From NCBI GenBank assembly GCA_965178125.1, contig OZ237735.1:186001-250000 (forward strand): a DNA stretch of 64,000 bases. Direction: 5' to 3'. The notes beneath the pieces are model-generated. The model did no database searches, had not been told where the DNA came from, and saw nothing but the letters and a program-made list of their open reading frames with translations. A program made the translations under genes and the position numbers. Positions 10,027 to 19,021 of the stretch are shown here, one piece after another (positions within the stretch are counted from its first letter, which is position 1; each line of letters starts with the position of its first letter). The DNA is from Bilabrum cf. latius. Taxonomy: Eukaryota > Bigyra: Bicosoecida > Bigyra > Bicosoecida.

Positions 10027-11853
10027 TCAATCCACGACATGGACCTTACTCATGTGCCTGCTGAGTGAGTCTGCCCGCCCAAAGCGCTTCCCGCACACGC
10101 TGCACTCGTGCTTGCGCTCCCCAAGATGCACTGCGCTCATGTGAGTCTTGAGATGGCCTGATACTCCAAACCGCTTCCCGCACACGATGCACTCGTGCTT
10201 GCGCTCCCCAAGATGCACTGCGCTCATGTGAGTCTTGAGATTGCCTGCCTCCCCGAAGCGCTTCCCGCACACGCTGCACTCGTGATTGCGCTCCCCAAGA
10301 TGCACCGCGCTCATGTGAGTCTTGAGATGGCCTGATACTCCAAACCGCTTCCCGCACACGCTGCACTCGTGATTGCGCTCACCATAATGCACCAAGCTCA
10401 TGTGCTTCTTGAGATTGCCTGACACTCCAAAGCGCTTCCCGCACACGCTGCACTCGTGATTGCGCTCCCCAAGATGCACTGCGCTCATGTGAGTCTTGAG
10501 TGAGCCTGACACTCCAAAGCGCTTCCCGCACACGCTGCACTCGTGATTGCGCTCCCCAAGATGCACTGCGCTCATGTGAGTCTTGAGATGGCCTGATACT
10601 CCAAACCGCTTCCCGCACACGCTGCACTCGTGCTTGCGCTCCCCAAGATGCACCAAGCTCATGTGAGTCTTGAGATTGCCTGCCTCCCCGAAGCGCTTTC
10701 CGCACACGCTGCACTCGTGATTGCGCTCCCCAAGATGCACTGCGCTCATGTGAGTCTTGAGATTGCCTGACACTCCAAACCGCTTCCCGCACACGCTGCA
10801 CTCGTGCTTGCGCTCCCCAAGATGTACTGCGCTCATGTGCTTCTTGAGATTGCCTACCTCCCCGAAGCGCTTTCCGCACACGCTGCACTCGTGATTGCGC
10901 TCCCCGAAATGCACCGTGCTCATGTGCTTGTTGAGTGAGCCTGACACTCCAAACCGCTTCCCGCACACGCTGCACTCGTGCTTGCGCTCCCCAAAATGCA
11001 CTGCGCTCATGTGAGTCTTGAGATTGCCTGCCTGCCCGAACCGCTTCCCGCACACGCTGCACTCGTGATTGCGCTCCCCAAGATGCACCGTGCTCATGTG
11101 AGTCTTGAGATGGCCTGACACTCCAAACCGCTTCCCGCACACGCTGCACTCGTGCTTGCGCTCCCCGAGATGCACCGTGCTCATGTGAGTCTTGAGATCG
11201 CCTGCCTGTCCGAACCGCTTCCCGCACACGCTGCACTCGTGATTGCGCTCCCCAAGATGCACTGCGCTCATGTGCTGCTTGAGATGGCCTGACACTCCAA
11301 ACCGCTTCCCGCACACGCTGCACTCGTGCTTGCGCTCCCCAAGATGCACCACGGACACGTGATTCCTCAAGCTCCACATCGAGCTCAGCACCTTCCCGCA
11401 CACCTCACACTCATGCCCACCCCCACCTCCATTGGACCCTCCCTCCCCCCGGCGCCTCTTCGCCTTCCTTTCACCGGTCTCGCTGACTCCCCTGCCGCGC
11501 TTCTGCCCGGCCGAGTGAGGGGCTGGATGGGGCCCACTTACACTAGGGATTGGCGATTGCGTACCCTTAGTGACCGGCTGATAGAATCTGCCAGTGCTGC
11601 CCGACCTCGCAGGTGAGTCTCCACCAACGCCAGCGCCAGTCGATGCTGCAGTCTGCCTGACAGCAAATCCAGCCGAGCTGCCCATCTTGTGCCTATCTCG
11701 CTGCTGGGATGACACTGCATTGTCAGCATCACTGCTCCAATCATCGTCACTGCCCTCGCTGCCAGCGCCATCGCTGTCGCTGTCGCTCACGAGGTCAATC
11801 ACTTCTGGCTCGGCGTCCTTTCGCGCCATTGTAGCAGTCAGCCTTGGCCACAC
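10027..11853 (-). CDS. C2H2 zinc-finger protein with 16 tandem fingers (copy 1)
   Basis: 608 aa, one exon, TGA stop; an internal ATG at 11829 (MARKD) is an alternative start and the only methionine conserved in all three copies. The N-terminus carries a SUMO-interaction-like motif (VIDLVSDSDSD) followed by acidic and Ser-rich sequence and a basic patch (KAKRRRGEGG). Then come 16 fingers of the form HECSVCGKRFxxxxxLKxHMSxVHxGER, 28 aa (84 bp) each. Helix positions -1, 3 and 6 vary (V/Q/E/R, H/S/N/D, T/K/Q), so the array probably binds a long DNA site. Linkers alternate GERK and GERN, showing a two-finger higher-order repeat. Likely a nuclear DNA-binding protein; target unknown. Confidence 0.85.
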   Translation of the reverse strand: MWPRLTATMARKDAEPEVIDLVSDSDSDGAGSEGSDDDWSSDADNAVSSQQRDRHKMGSSAGFAVRQTAASTGAGVGGDSPARSGSTGRFYQPVTKGTQSPIPSVSGPHPAPHSAGQKRGRGVSETGERKAKRRRGEGGSNGGGGGHECEVCGKVLSSMWSLRNHVSVVHLGERKHECSVCGKRFGVSGHLKQHMSAVHLGERNHECSVCGKRFGQAGDLKTHMSTVHLGERKHECSVCGKRFGVSGHLKTHMSTVHLGERNHECSVCGKRFGQAGNLKTHMSAVHFGERKHECSVCGKRFGVSGSLNKHMSTVHFGERNHECSVCGKRFGEVGNLKKHMSAVHLGERKHECSVCGKRFGVSGNLKTHMSAVHLGERNHECSVCGKRFGEAGNLKTHMSLVHLGERKHECSVCGKRFGVSGHLKTHMSAVHLGERNHECSVCGKRFGVSGSLKTHMSAVHLGERNHECSVCGKRFGVSGNLKKHMSLVHYGERNHECSVCGKRFGVSGHLKTHMSAVHLGERNHECSVCGKRFGEAGNLKTHMSAVHLGERKHECIVCGKRFGVSGHLKTHMSAVHLGERKHECSVCGKRFGRADSLSRHMSKVHVVD

Positions 11854-12316
11854 GAGGACCGCAAACGTATTTGAAATAGTTCTGGGTGACTAAGTTCCAA
11901 AAAGGGTCTAGGCCTCGGGACTCCTCGCGCAATAACTCGTTGGATCCGTGCTTGAGTCCTCCTGTATGCACTTTATCACCCTTGCAGACAAGCCCAGCAA
12001 CACAGTACGCGGAGTTGTACAAGTTCCGAATCAAAATGACGCCTAGCAGTGGTGTGAAAATGGGATGGAACCGCTACAGCCAGTGACACTGGCCCTGCGT
12101 CTCAAGTCGACTCTCGACGCCGGCCGGGCGGGGCGGTTTTAATCTTCTTCTTGAAAGGCGGGGCGGTTGCAACAGACAGGCAACTTGAAGATTCGGGACG
12201 CCGGGACGTGGGAGGGTGTAGTGAATGCAGTAGGTCATTCACTGAGCCAAACGAATCCCATATGCAACCTGAATCATCCGCCTGCAAGTCCAAAGCAATC
12301 AAGGCCCCTTCCCAGC
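11854..12316. other. Spacer upstream of zinc-finger copy 1
   Basis: 463 bp separate the zinc-finger start from the 3' end of hydrolase copy 1. The sequence is duplicated almost intact at 15247-15670, and its proximal part is recognisable upstream of copy 3 (near 20220-20270). It therefore probably holds the zinc-finger promoter. No gene seen. Confidence 0.5.
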
Positions 12317-13897
12317 TCACACACCGGCCGGCATCACGTACAGCGGAGCATCAGACAGCTGCACGGTCACGCACTGCACCCCCTGCACCCCAGCGCTATC
12401 GCCCTGCCGCACAGCAGTGACCCCGCCCCGCACGCCAAGCCCCTCCCTATCGACCTTGCCCCCAAGTCCCTCGGCGCCCCCGCACGGCCCCGCGATCACT
12501 GCCCCCAGCGGGCCCCCCGTGTACGACAGCAGCAGGTACTTGCCCACGGCCCCCTGCAGCTGCACACTGGGGGCACTCGGGAGCGTCTCGTTCGAATTCA
12601 CGGGCATCCACGCGGCGAAGGCAGGCTGCTGCTTGCCCTCCAAAGGGGGGTACCTGAGTGCCACCCCGGGGGCGGTTGGGGTGCTCACGTTGAGGATGGA
12701 GGGGCGGCTGTACGGCCCCAGCTGGCGCAGGGCGGCCACTGCGGAGCGGTATGACGTCAGCGGCTGGAAGTCCGCGTGGGTCACGATGCCGAACCTGCAC
12801 TCTCTGTCTGTCGGGTCCGTGCAGTCCCTGTGCCAATCGTACCACACGTTCAGGGGCGAGCCCAGCGCGTGCAGGTAGAGCCACTCCCTGGCGATGTACT
12901 TGGACTGCGTCTCGTTGGACACGGGGTGCCAGCAGGACCCGAAATCGCAGGTGGTGTACCCCCACTCCCCCGAGGCAACGCGGGGCGCCTCTCCCTCACC
13001 GTGCCAGTGCGAGTCCACGAGCGCCTGCAGGCTGTGGAGCTCCTCCTCGACGTGCTCGGGAGGCGTTGACTGGTATAGGTGCTGCGTGACCACGTCAATG
13101 TACTGCAGGGGCTGCCCCGGACTGGCGAAGAACTCGTCCAGCCACGTGTAGAGCTCGTCGCCGTGCTGCGCAAGGGCGGGTGCGACCAGGCGCACCTTGG
13201 CCGTGGCGGGGTCGCTGCGAATGGCCTTGCCGATGGCCACGATGAGGGCAGCATCTGCCGTGCAGTTATTTGGCATTTTCTTCAGGTTTGGCTCATTCAC
13301 TTGCTCGAACCCATAGAATGCGTCGTGATCCTTGTAGCGCAGCGCCGCGGCGTGCATCACCTTTGCCAGGGCGTCGAGGCTGGATGGCTTGGTCGGGATG
13401 GGGTCATCAGGATACACGTGGGGATTTTGCGGGTGCAGAACCCCAGAGGTCTTGTACGTCGATCGACGCGAGCTTGTCGAACAGCTTATCGTAAAAGGAC
13501 CAATCGTACTGGCCTGGCGACTTCTCGATGACACCCCAGTCAAAGCCTACGACAGAAAGTGCAAATGGAAAAAGTATGCATCCTGGATCACACGTTCTAC
13601 TCGAGGCGGGCGAATCCCAGAGGGAAAAAAAAACTCTACGACTAGCTGCATGGATTGGTCAGAGTGTGTTACCACACCACGAGGATGCTACACTCATGGA
13701 TCCAATGTCACATGAGACTGACCTGTGCGAATCCTTTTGACCCCAAGGCCTTTGAATGAGTCGAACTCCACGTCGCTGGGCAGCTTGTCGTACAGTCCCC
13801 AATGGATGTTGATGGCTGCAGTTTCATGCAAAGTGAGGCTGTTATTCGCCGCACTTGCCGCAGCAAGTGCACTGAGTAGTATTATAAGCAGAGGCAT
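12317..13897 (-). pseudogene. Clan-A glycoside hydrolase, frameshifted copy 1
   Basis: Homologous over its whole length to the intact gene at 15671-17439. Exon 1 is 13897-13723 (signal peptide MPLLIILLSALAAASA), the GTCAGT donor intron spans 13547-13722, and exon 2 is 13546-12317. Around 13441-13450 copy 1 has one more base than copy 2 (ten bases versus nine between gcagaa and cttgtacgtc). This shifts the frame and brings an in-frame TGA within about 13 codons. The downstream catalytic region, including FEQVNEPN and ASGEWGYTT, is otherwise preserved. It carries only one of the eight 27-bp repeat units found in copy 2. Probably inactive unless the extra base is a sequencing error. Confidence 0.8.
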
Positions 13898-14073
13898 TCG
13901 GTGAATGGGCTGCCGAATCAACGAACTTGGAAAATGATGGAGGCCTCGGCGCCGTTGAATCCGGTATTAGCGCAGCCCGGCCGGGCTTCGCCGACGATAG
14001 ACAGCCGGATCAAACATGGGGATTGACACCCAAATGTACCAGAAACAGTGGGTTCGAAAAAGCAACAGGCACA

Positions 14074-15246
14074 TCAACCCACGTCGCTGTCTTTCGTCGA
14101 TGCACTCGTGCTCGCCAAGCCGCGGGCTGTGTGGTGCACTGTGCTCATGTGAGTCTTGAGATGGCCTGACACTCCAAACCGCTTCCCGCACACGCTGCAC
14201 TCGTGATTGCGCTCCCCGAAATGCACCAAGCCCACGTGAGTCTTGAGTGAGCCTGCCCGCCCGAAGCGCTTCCCGCACACGCTGCACTCGTGATTGCGCT
14301 CCCCAAAATGTACCGTGCTCATGTGCCTCTTGAGATTGCCTGACACTCCAAACCGCTTCCCGCACACGCTGCACTCGTGCTTGCGCTCCCCGAGATGCAC
14401 CAAGCCCATGTGAGTCTTGAGTGAGCCTGCCTGTCCAAAGCGCTTCCCGCACACGCTGCACTCGTGATTGCGCTCCACCAAATGCACCGCGCTCATGTGC
14501 CTCTTGAGATCGCCTGCCTCCCCAAACCGCTTCCCGCACACGCTGCACTCGTGATTGCGCTCCCCATGATGCACCGCGCTCATGTGCCTCTTGAGATGGC
14601 CTGCCTCCCCGAAGCGCTTCCCGCACACGCTGCACTCGTGCTTGCGCTCCCCATGATGCACCGTGCTCATGTGAGTCTTGAGTGAGCCTGCCTGCCCGAA
14701 GCGCTTCCCGCACACGCTGCACTCGTGCTTGCGCTCCCCGAGATGCACCACGGACACGTGCTGCCTCAAGCTCCACATCGAGCTCAGCACCTTCCCGCAC
14801 ACCTCACACTCATGCCCACCCCCACCTTCATTGGACCCTCCCTCCCTCCGGCGCCTCTTCGCCTCCCTTGCACCGGTCTCGCTGACCCCCCTGCCGCGCT
14901 TCTGCCCGGGCGAGTGAGGGGCTGGATGGGGCCCACTTGCACTAGGGATTGGCGATTGCGTACCCCTAGTGACCGGCTGATAGAATCTGCCAGTGCTGCC
15001 CGACCTCGCAGGTGCGTCTCCACCAACGCCAGCGCCAGTCGATGCTGCAGTCTGCCTGACAGCAGATTCAGCCGAGCTGCCCATCTTGTGCCTATCTTGC
15101 TGCTGGGACGACATAGCATTGTCAGCATCACTGCCCCAATCATCGTCACTGCTCTCGCTGCCAGTGCCATCGCTGTCGCTCACGAGGTCAATCACTTCTG
15201 GCTCGGCGTCCCTTCGCGCCATTGTAGCAGTCAGCCTTGGCCACAC
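14074..15246 (-). CDS. C2H2 zinc-finger protein with 8 fingers (copy 2)
   Basis: 390 aa, one exon, TGA stop. It has the same N-terminal design as copy 1: the SUMO-interaction-like VIDLVSDSD, acidic/Ser-rich region, basic patch AKRRRREGG, and a first divergent finger (HECEVCGKVLSSMWSL). Seven further fingers follow, with helix types QAGS, EAGH, EAGD, QAGS, VSGN, RAGS and VSGH, so predicted specificity differs from copy 1. The C-terminal tail (TARGLASTSASTKDSDVG) is shared with the copy 3 fragment but not copy 1. Nuclear DNA-binding protein by family; target unknown. Confidence 0.83.
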   Translation of the reverse strand: MWPRLTATMARRDAEPEVIDLVSDSDGTGSESSDDDWGSDADNAMSSQQQDRHKMGSSAESAVRQTAASTGAGVGGDAPARSGSTGRFYQPVTRGTQSPIPSASGPHPAPHSPGQKRGRGVSETGAREAKRRRREGGSNEGGGGHECEVCGKVLSSMWSLRQHVSVVHLGERKHECSVCGKRFGQAGSLKTHMSTVHHGERKHECSVCGKRFGEAGHLKRHMSAVHHGERNHECSVCGKRFGEAGDLKRHMSAVHLVERNHECSVCGKRFGQAGSLKTHMGLVHLGERKHECSVCGKRFGVSGNLKRHMSTVHFGERNHECSVCGKRFGRAGSLKTHVGLVHFGERNHECSVCGKRFGVSGHLKTHMSTVHHTARGLASTSASTKDSDVG

Positions 15247-15670
15247 GAGGACCGCAAACGTATTTGAAATAGTTCTGGGTGGCTTAGTTCCAAAAAGGGT
15301 CTAGGCCTCGGGACTCCTCGCGCAATAACTCGTTGGATCCGACCTCCTGTATGCACTTTATCACCCTTGTAGACAAGCCCAGCAACACAGTACGTGGTGT
15401 TGTACAAGTTCCGAATCAAAATGACGCCTAGTAGTGGTTTGAAAATGGGTTGACTGCAACAGCCAGTGACACTGGCCCTGCGTCTCAAGTCGACTCCCGA
15501 CGCCGCCGGCGGCGGAGCGGTTGCAACAGACAGGCAACTTGAAGATTCGGGACGCCGGGACGTGGGAGGGTGTAGTGAAGGCAGTAGGTCATTCACTGAG
15601 CCAAACAAATCCCATATGCAACCTGAATCATCCGCCTGCAAGTCCAAAGCAATCAAGGCCCCTTCCCAGC
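15247..15670. other. Spacer upstream of zinc-finger copy 2
   Basis: Duplicate of 11854-12316 with small indels and substitutions. It contains no recognisable gene and probably holds the zinc-finger promoter and the 3' flank of the hydrolase. Confidence 0.5.
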
Positions 15671-17439
15671 TCACACACCGGCCGGCATCACGTACAGCGG
15701 AGCATCAGACAGCTGCACGGTCACGCACTGCACCCCCTGCACCCCAGCGCTATCGCCCTGCCGCACAGCAGTGACCCCGCCCCGCACGCCAAGCCCCTCC
15801 CTATCGACCTTGCCCCCAAGCCCCTCCCTATCGACCTTGCCCCCAAGTCCCTCCCTATCGACCTTGCCCCCAAGCCCCTCCCTATCGACCTTGCCCCCAA
15901 GCCCCTCCCTATCGACCTTGCCCCCAAGTCCCTCCCTATCGACCTTGCCCCCAAGCCCCTCCCTATCGACCTTGCCCCCAAGCCCCTCCCTATCGACCTT
16001 GCCCCCAAGTCCCTCGGCGCCCCCGCACGGCCCCGCGATCACTGCCCCCAGCGGGCCCCCCGTGTACGACAGCAGCAGGTACTTGCCCACGGCCCCCTGC
16101 AGCTGCACACTGGGGGCACTCGGGAGCGTCTCGTTCGAATTCACGGGCATCCACGCGGCGAAGGCAGGCTGCTGCTTGCCCTCCAAAGGGGGGTACCTGA
16201 GTGCCACCCCGGGGGCGGTTGGGGTGCTCACGTTGAGGATGGAGGGGCGGCTGTACGGCCCCAGCTGGCGCAGGGCGGCCACTGCGGAGCGGTATGACGT
16301 CAGTGGCTGGAAGTCCGCGTGGGTCACGATGCCGAACCTGCACTCTCTGTCTGTCGGGTCCGTGCAGTCCCTGTGCCAATCGTACCACACGTTCAGGGGC
16401 GAGCCCAGCGCGTGCAGGTAGAGCCACTCCCTGGCGATGTACTTGGACTGCGTCTCGTTGGACACGGGGTGCCAGCAGGACCCGAAATTGCAGGTGGTGT
16501 ACCCCCACTCCCCCGAGGCAACGCGGGGCGCCTCTCCCTCACCGTGCCAGTGCGAGTCCACGAGCGCCTGCAGGCTGTGGAGCTCCTCCTCGACGTGCTC
16601 GGGAGGCGTTGACTGGTATAGGTGCTGCGTGACCACGTCAATGTACTGCAGGGGCTGCCCCGGACTGGCGAAGAACTCGTCCAGCCACGTGTAGAGCTCG
16701 TCGCCGTGCTGCGCAAGGGCGGGTGCGACCAGGCGCACCTTGGCCGTGGCGGGGTCGCTGCGAATGGCCTTGCCGATGGCCACGATGAGGGCAGCATCTG
16801 CCGTGCAGTTATTTGGCATTTTCTTCAGGTTTGGCTCATTCACTTGCTCGAACCCATAGAATGCGTCGTGATCCTTGTAGCGCAGCGCCGCGGCGTGCAT
16901 CACCTTTGCCAGGGCGTCGAGGCTGGATGGCTTGGTCGGGATGGGGTCGTCAGGATACACGTGGGGATTTTGCGGGTGCAGAAGCCAGAGGCCTTGTACG
17001 TCGATCGACGCGAGCTTGTCGAACAGCTTGTCGTAAAAGGACCAATCGTACTGGCCTGGCGACTTCTCGATGACACCCCAGTCAAAGCCTACGACAGAAA
17101 GTGCAAATGGAAAAAGTATGCATCCTGGATCACACGTTCTACTCGAGGCGGGCGAATCCCAGAGGAAAAAAAAAACTCTACGACTAGCTGCATGGATTGG
17201 TCAGAGTGTGTTACCACACCACGAGGATGCTACACTCATGGATCCAATGTCACATGAGACTGACCTGTGCGAATCCTTTTGACCCCAAGGCCTTTGAATG
17301 AGTCGAACTCCACGTCGCTGGGGAGCTTGTCGTACAGTCCCCAATGGATGTTGATGGCTGCAGTTTCATGCAAAGTGAGGCTGTTATTCGCCGCACTTGC
17401 CGCAGCAAGTGCACTAAGTAGTATTATAAGCAGAGGCAT
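15671..17439 (-). CDS. Secreted clan-A glycoside hydrolase (GH39/GH5-like), intact copy 2
   Basis: Two exons, 17439-17265 and 17088-15671, joined across a 176-nt intron (GTCAGT donor, TAG acceptor), give 530 aa with a TGA stop. A signal peptide (MPLLIILLSALAAASA) starts the protein. The fold signature is that of a (beta/alpha)8 clan-A hydrolase: FKGLGVKRIRTGFDWGVIEK, then YDWSFYDKLFDKLASI, an acid/base Glu near residue 143 in FYGFEQVNEPN, and a nucleophile Glu near 252 in ASGEWGYTT. The C-terminal half forms a beta-type domain. Substrate cannot be told from sequence; beta-glycosides of plant or microbial walls are usual for the clan. The coding region holds eight 9-residue repeats (GKVDREGLG). 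Its neighbour copy 1 is frameshifted, so this is probably the working gene. Confidence 0.82.
15794..16009. repeat. Coding minisatellite, 8 x 27 bp
   Basis: Eight head-to-tail copies of a 27-bp unit (plus-strand start cccctccctatcgacc) differ only at the first base of the unit (c or t). On the minus strand each encodes GKVDREGLG. The duplicated gene at 12436-12462 has one unit, so the array expanded by seven units after duplication without breaking frame. Confidence 0.95.
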
Positions 17440-18151
17440 TCGGTGAATGGGCTGCCGAATCAACGAACTTGGAAAGTGATGGGAGGCTTCGGCGCCGTTA
17501 AATCCGGTATTAGGGCTTCGCCGACGATAGACAGCCGGATCAAACATGGTGATTGACACCCAATTGTACCAGAAACAGTGGGTTCGAAAAAGCAACAGGC
17601 GCATCAACCCACGTCGCTGTCTTTCGTCGATGCACTCGTGCTCGCTAAGCCGCGGGCTGTGTGGTGCACCGTGCTCATGTGCCTCTTGAGATTGCCTGAC
17701 ACTCCAAACCGCTTCCCGCACACGCTGCACTCGTGATTGCGCTCCCCAACATGCACCAAGCTCATGTGCTTTTGAGATGGCCTGCCCGCCCGAAGCGCTT
17801 CCCGCACACGCTGCACTCGTGCTTGCGCTCCCCGAAATGCACTGTGCTAATATGCGTCTTGAGTGAGCCTGCCTCCCCGAAGCGCTTCCCGCACACGCTG
17901 CACTCGTGCTTGCGCTCCCCATGATGCACGGTGCTCAGCGGCATACAGCAGGCGTAGCTCCGCCGTTAGCAATGCTGACTGGGGGCTAGAGTGCATCTCC
18001 CACTCTACTGAACCACTCTACTGCGTTTTATGCCGCTGCCTCTAGATCAGGTTGCTCACCCGTTTCCTATCGTGGGGTCGATGCCCCATGAGACCCTCGC
18101 TTGCCCCTGACCCCCGCTTGCCCCTGTTGGGGCTCAGACGCAGACCCCCGC

Positions 18152-19021
18152 TTACCCCTGACGGACCTCCGCCAGCAGAATGGTGCTGGCGGAGGTCCGG
18201 CTGTGTCCTTGCTCGCTTACAAGCCTGTTTGGATTCCGCCGCTGTTGTGGACGATCCTACTGCAGAGGAACAAGCAGCTGCATCGCCCCAATCGACGTCT
18301 TGCTGGCGGTCAACACACGGCGGATTGAGTCGCTTTCTCTTTCGTCCCGCTGACATTCCAGGTACAGTGCTGGTCTCCACCACATTGCCGGGAGCCTAAG
18401 ACTCAACGTCTCGGCCAGCCCCAGCAACAGCCCCACGCCCAGCGTCTCGGCCAGCCCCAGCAACAGCCCCATGCCCAGCGTCTCGGCCAGCCCCAGCAAC
18501 AGCCTCACGCCCAGCCCCACGCCCAGCAGGTATAACTTCCTTGCCGGCATCTGCGAGCGCATTGATAAGATAGTTCTTAGATGCCGTGTACAACGACGCG
18601 TGATCTCAGAGGCAAATTCGCGTGCATCCTGATTTCTACAGACCTTACCACACGAACAAGATGCAAAATGGTTCAGTATGCATTTATACAAGTTACTCCA
18701 CTCCATCAGGCTCCACTATTTACCACAAACGCAGGTTAATCGTCTCGATGTAATGACGGTGGCTTCTTGCTACCTTGCAAGGCAGGCGAACGCAATATTT
18801 GTCCAGAGCACAAATGCCTGATTGCTCTATGTAACAGCATTGATCTTATCTCGTAGTTTTGCGAGCTACTGTTGCAAAAATTGCTCAATTTTCCTGACTA
18901 CCAAGAGCGGTAGCACATCATCCGGATGTGCTCTTTCGTATCGAAGGAGAAGTAGCATGTGTTTTCTACTAGGCCGACCAATATCGATCTGATTTCGGCT
19001 AATAAACGAATTCAGCGACAT
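18152..19021 (-). CDS. Possible hypothetical protein with five TAG codons
   Basis: Read with TAG as sense, a 289-codon frame runs from ATG 19021 to TAA 18152-18154, crossing TAG at 18866, 18827, 18770, 18716 and 18257. The middle section looks like a real helical protein (LPLLVVRKIEQFLQQ-TAG-LAKLRDKINAVT), with a Cys-rich stretch after it (TCVCGK, CSCGKVC). The C-terminal half is encoded by a 36-bp minisatellite (GLAETLG repeats), and another frame (18042-18383) looks equally protein-like there. No family recognised. It could instead be a chance frame or a decayed element gene. Its TAA end differs from the TGA ends of all confident genes. Confidence 0.28.
18162..18199. repeat. Perfect 16-bp inverted repeat (hairpin)
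   Basis: Arms cggacctccgccagca and its exact reverse complement flank the 6-nt loop gaatgg. It is the strongest local hairpin I noticed in the insertion-like segment. Function unknown; a terminator, element end or structured RNA are all possible. Confidence 0.85.
18408..18515. repeat. 36-bp minisatellite, three copies
   Basis: Three consecutive 36-bp units begin with gtctcggccagccccagc at 18408, 18444 and 18480, with one or two substitutions each, followed by a degenerate remainder to about 18530. The period is a multiple of three on either strand. Confidence 0.9.

Larger units (their letters stand above)
10027..17944. repeat. Tandem segmental duplication of a zinc-finger + glycoside hydrolase unit
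   Basis: Unit A (zinc-finger gene 10027-11853, spacer, hydrolase 12317-13897) and unit B (14074-15246, spacer, 15671-17439) share order, strand and spacer sequence, including the spacers 11854-12316 and 15247-15670. A third unit begins at 17604 with zinc-finger sequence in the same orientation. The hydrolase copies are nearly identical, whereas the finger arrays differ in number (16 versus 8). This is consistent with a recent unit duplication plus faster exchange inside the 84-bp finger repeats. Confidence 0.9.

Noticed and set aside
10080-11400. Regular 84-bp repeats as a CRISPR array
   Set aside because: The repeats are contiguous, encode HECSVCGKRF fingers in one frame and have no unique spacers.
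10379-11401. Long alternative minus-strand frame over the finger array (WGAQSRVQRVREA repeats)
   Set aside because: It is a shadow of the C2H2 repeat; the finger frame has the conserved Cys, His and linker residues.
18042-18383. Minus-strand frame with KRKR and RKR basic patches
   Set aside because: It overlaps the TAG-containing frame at 18152-19021 and a minisatellite; neither frame has a family match, so I list only the longer one at low confidence.
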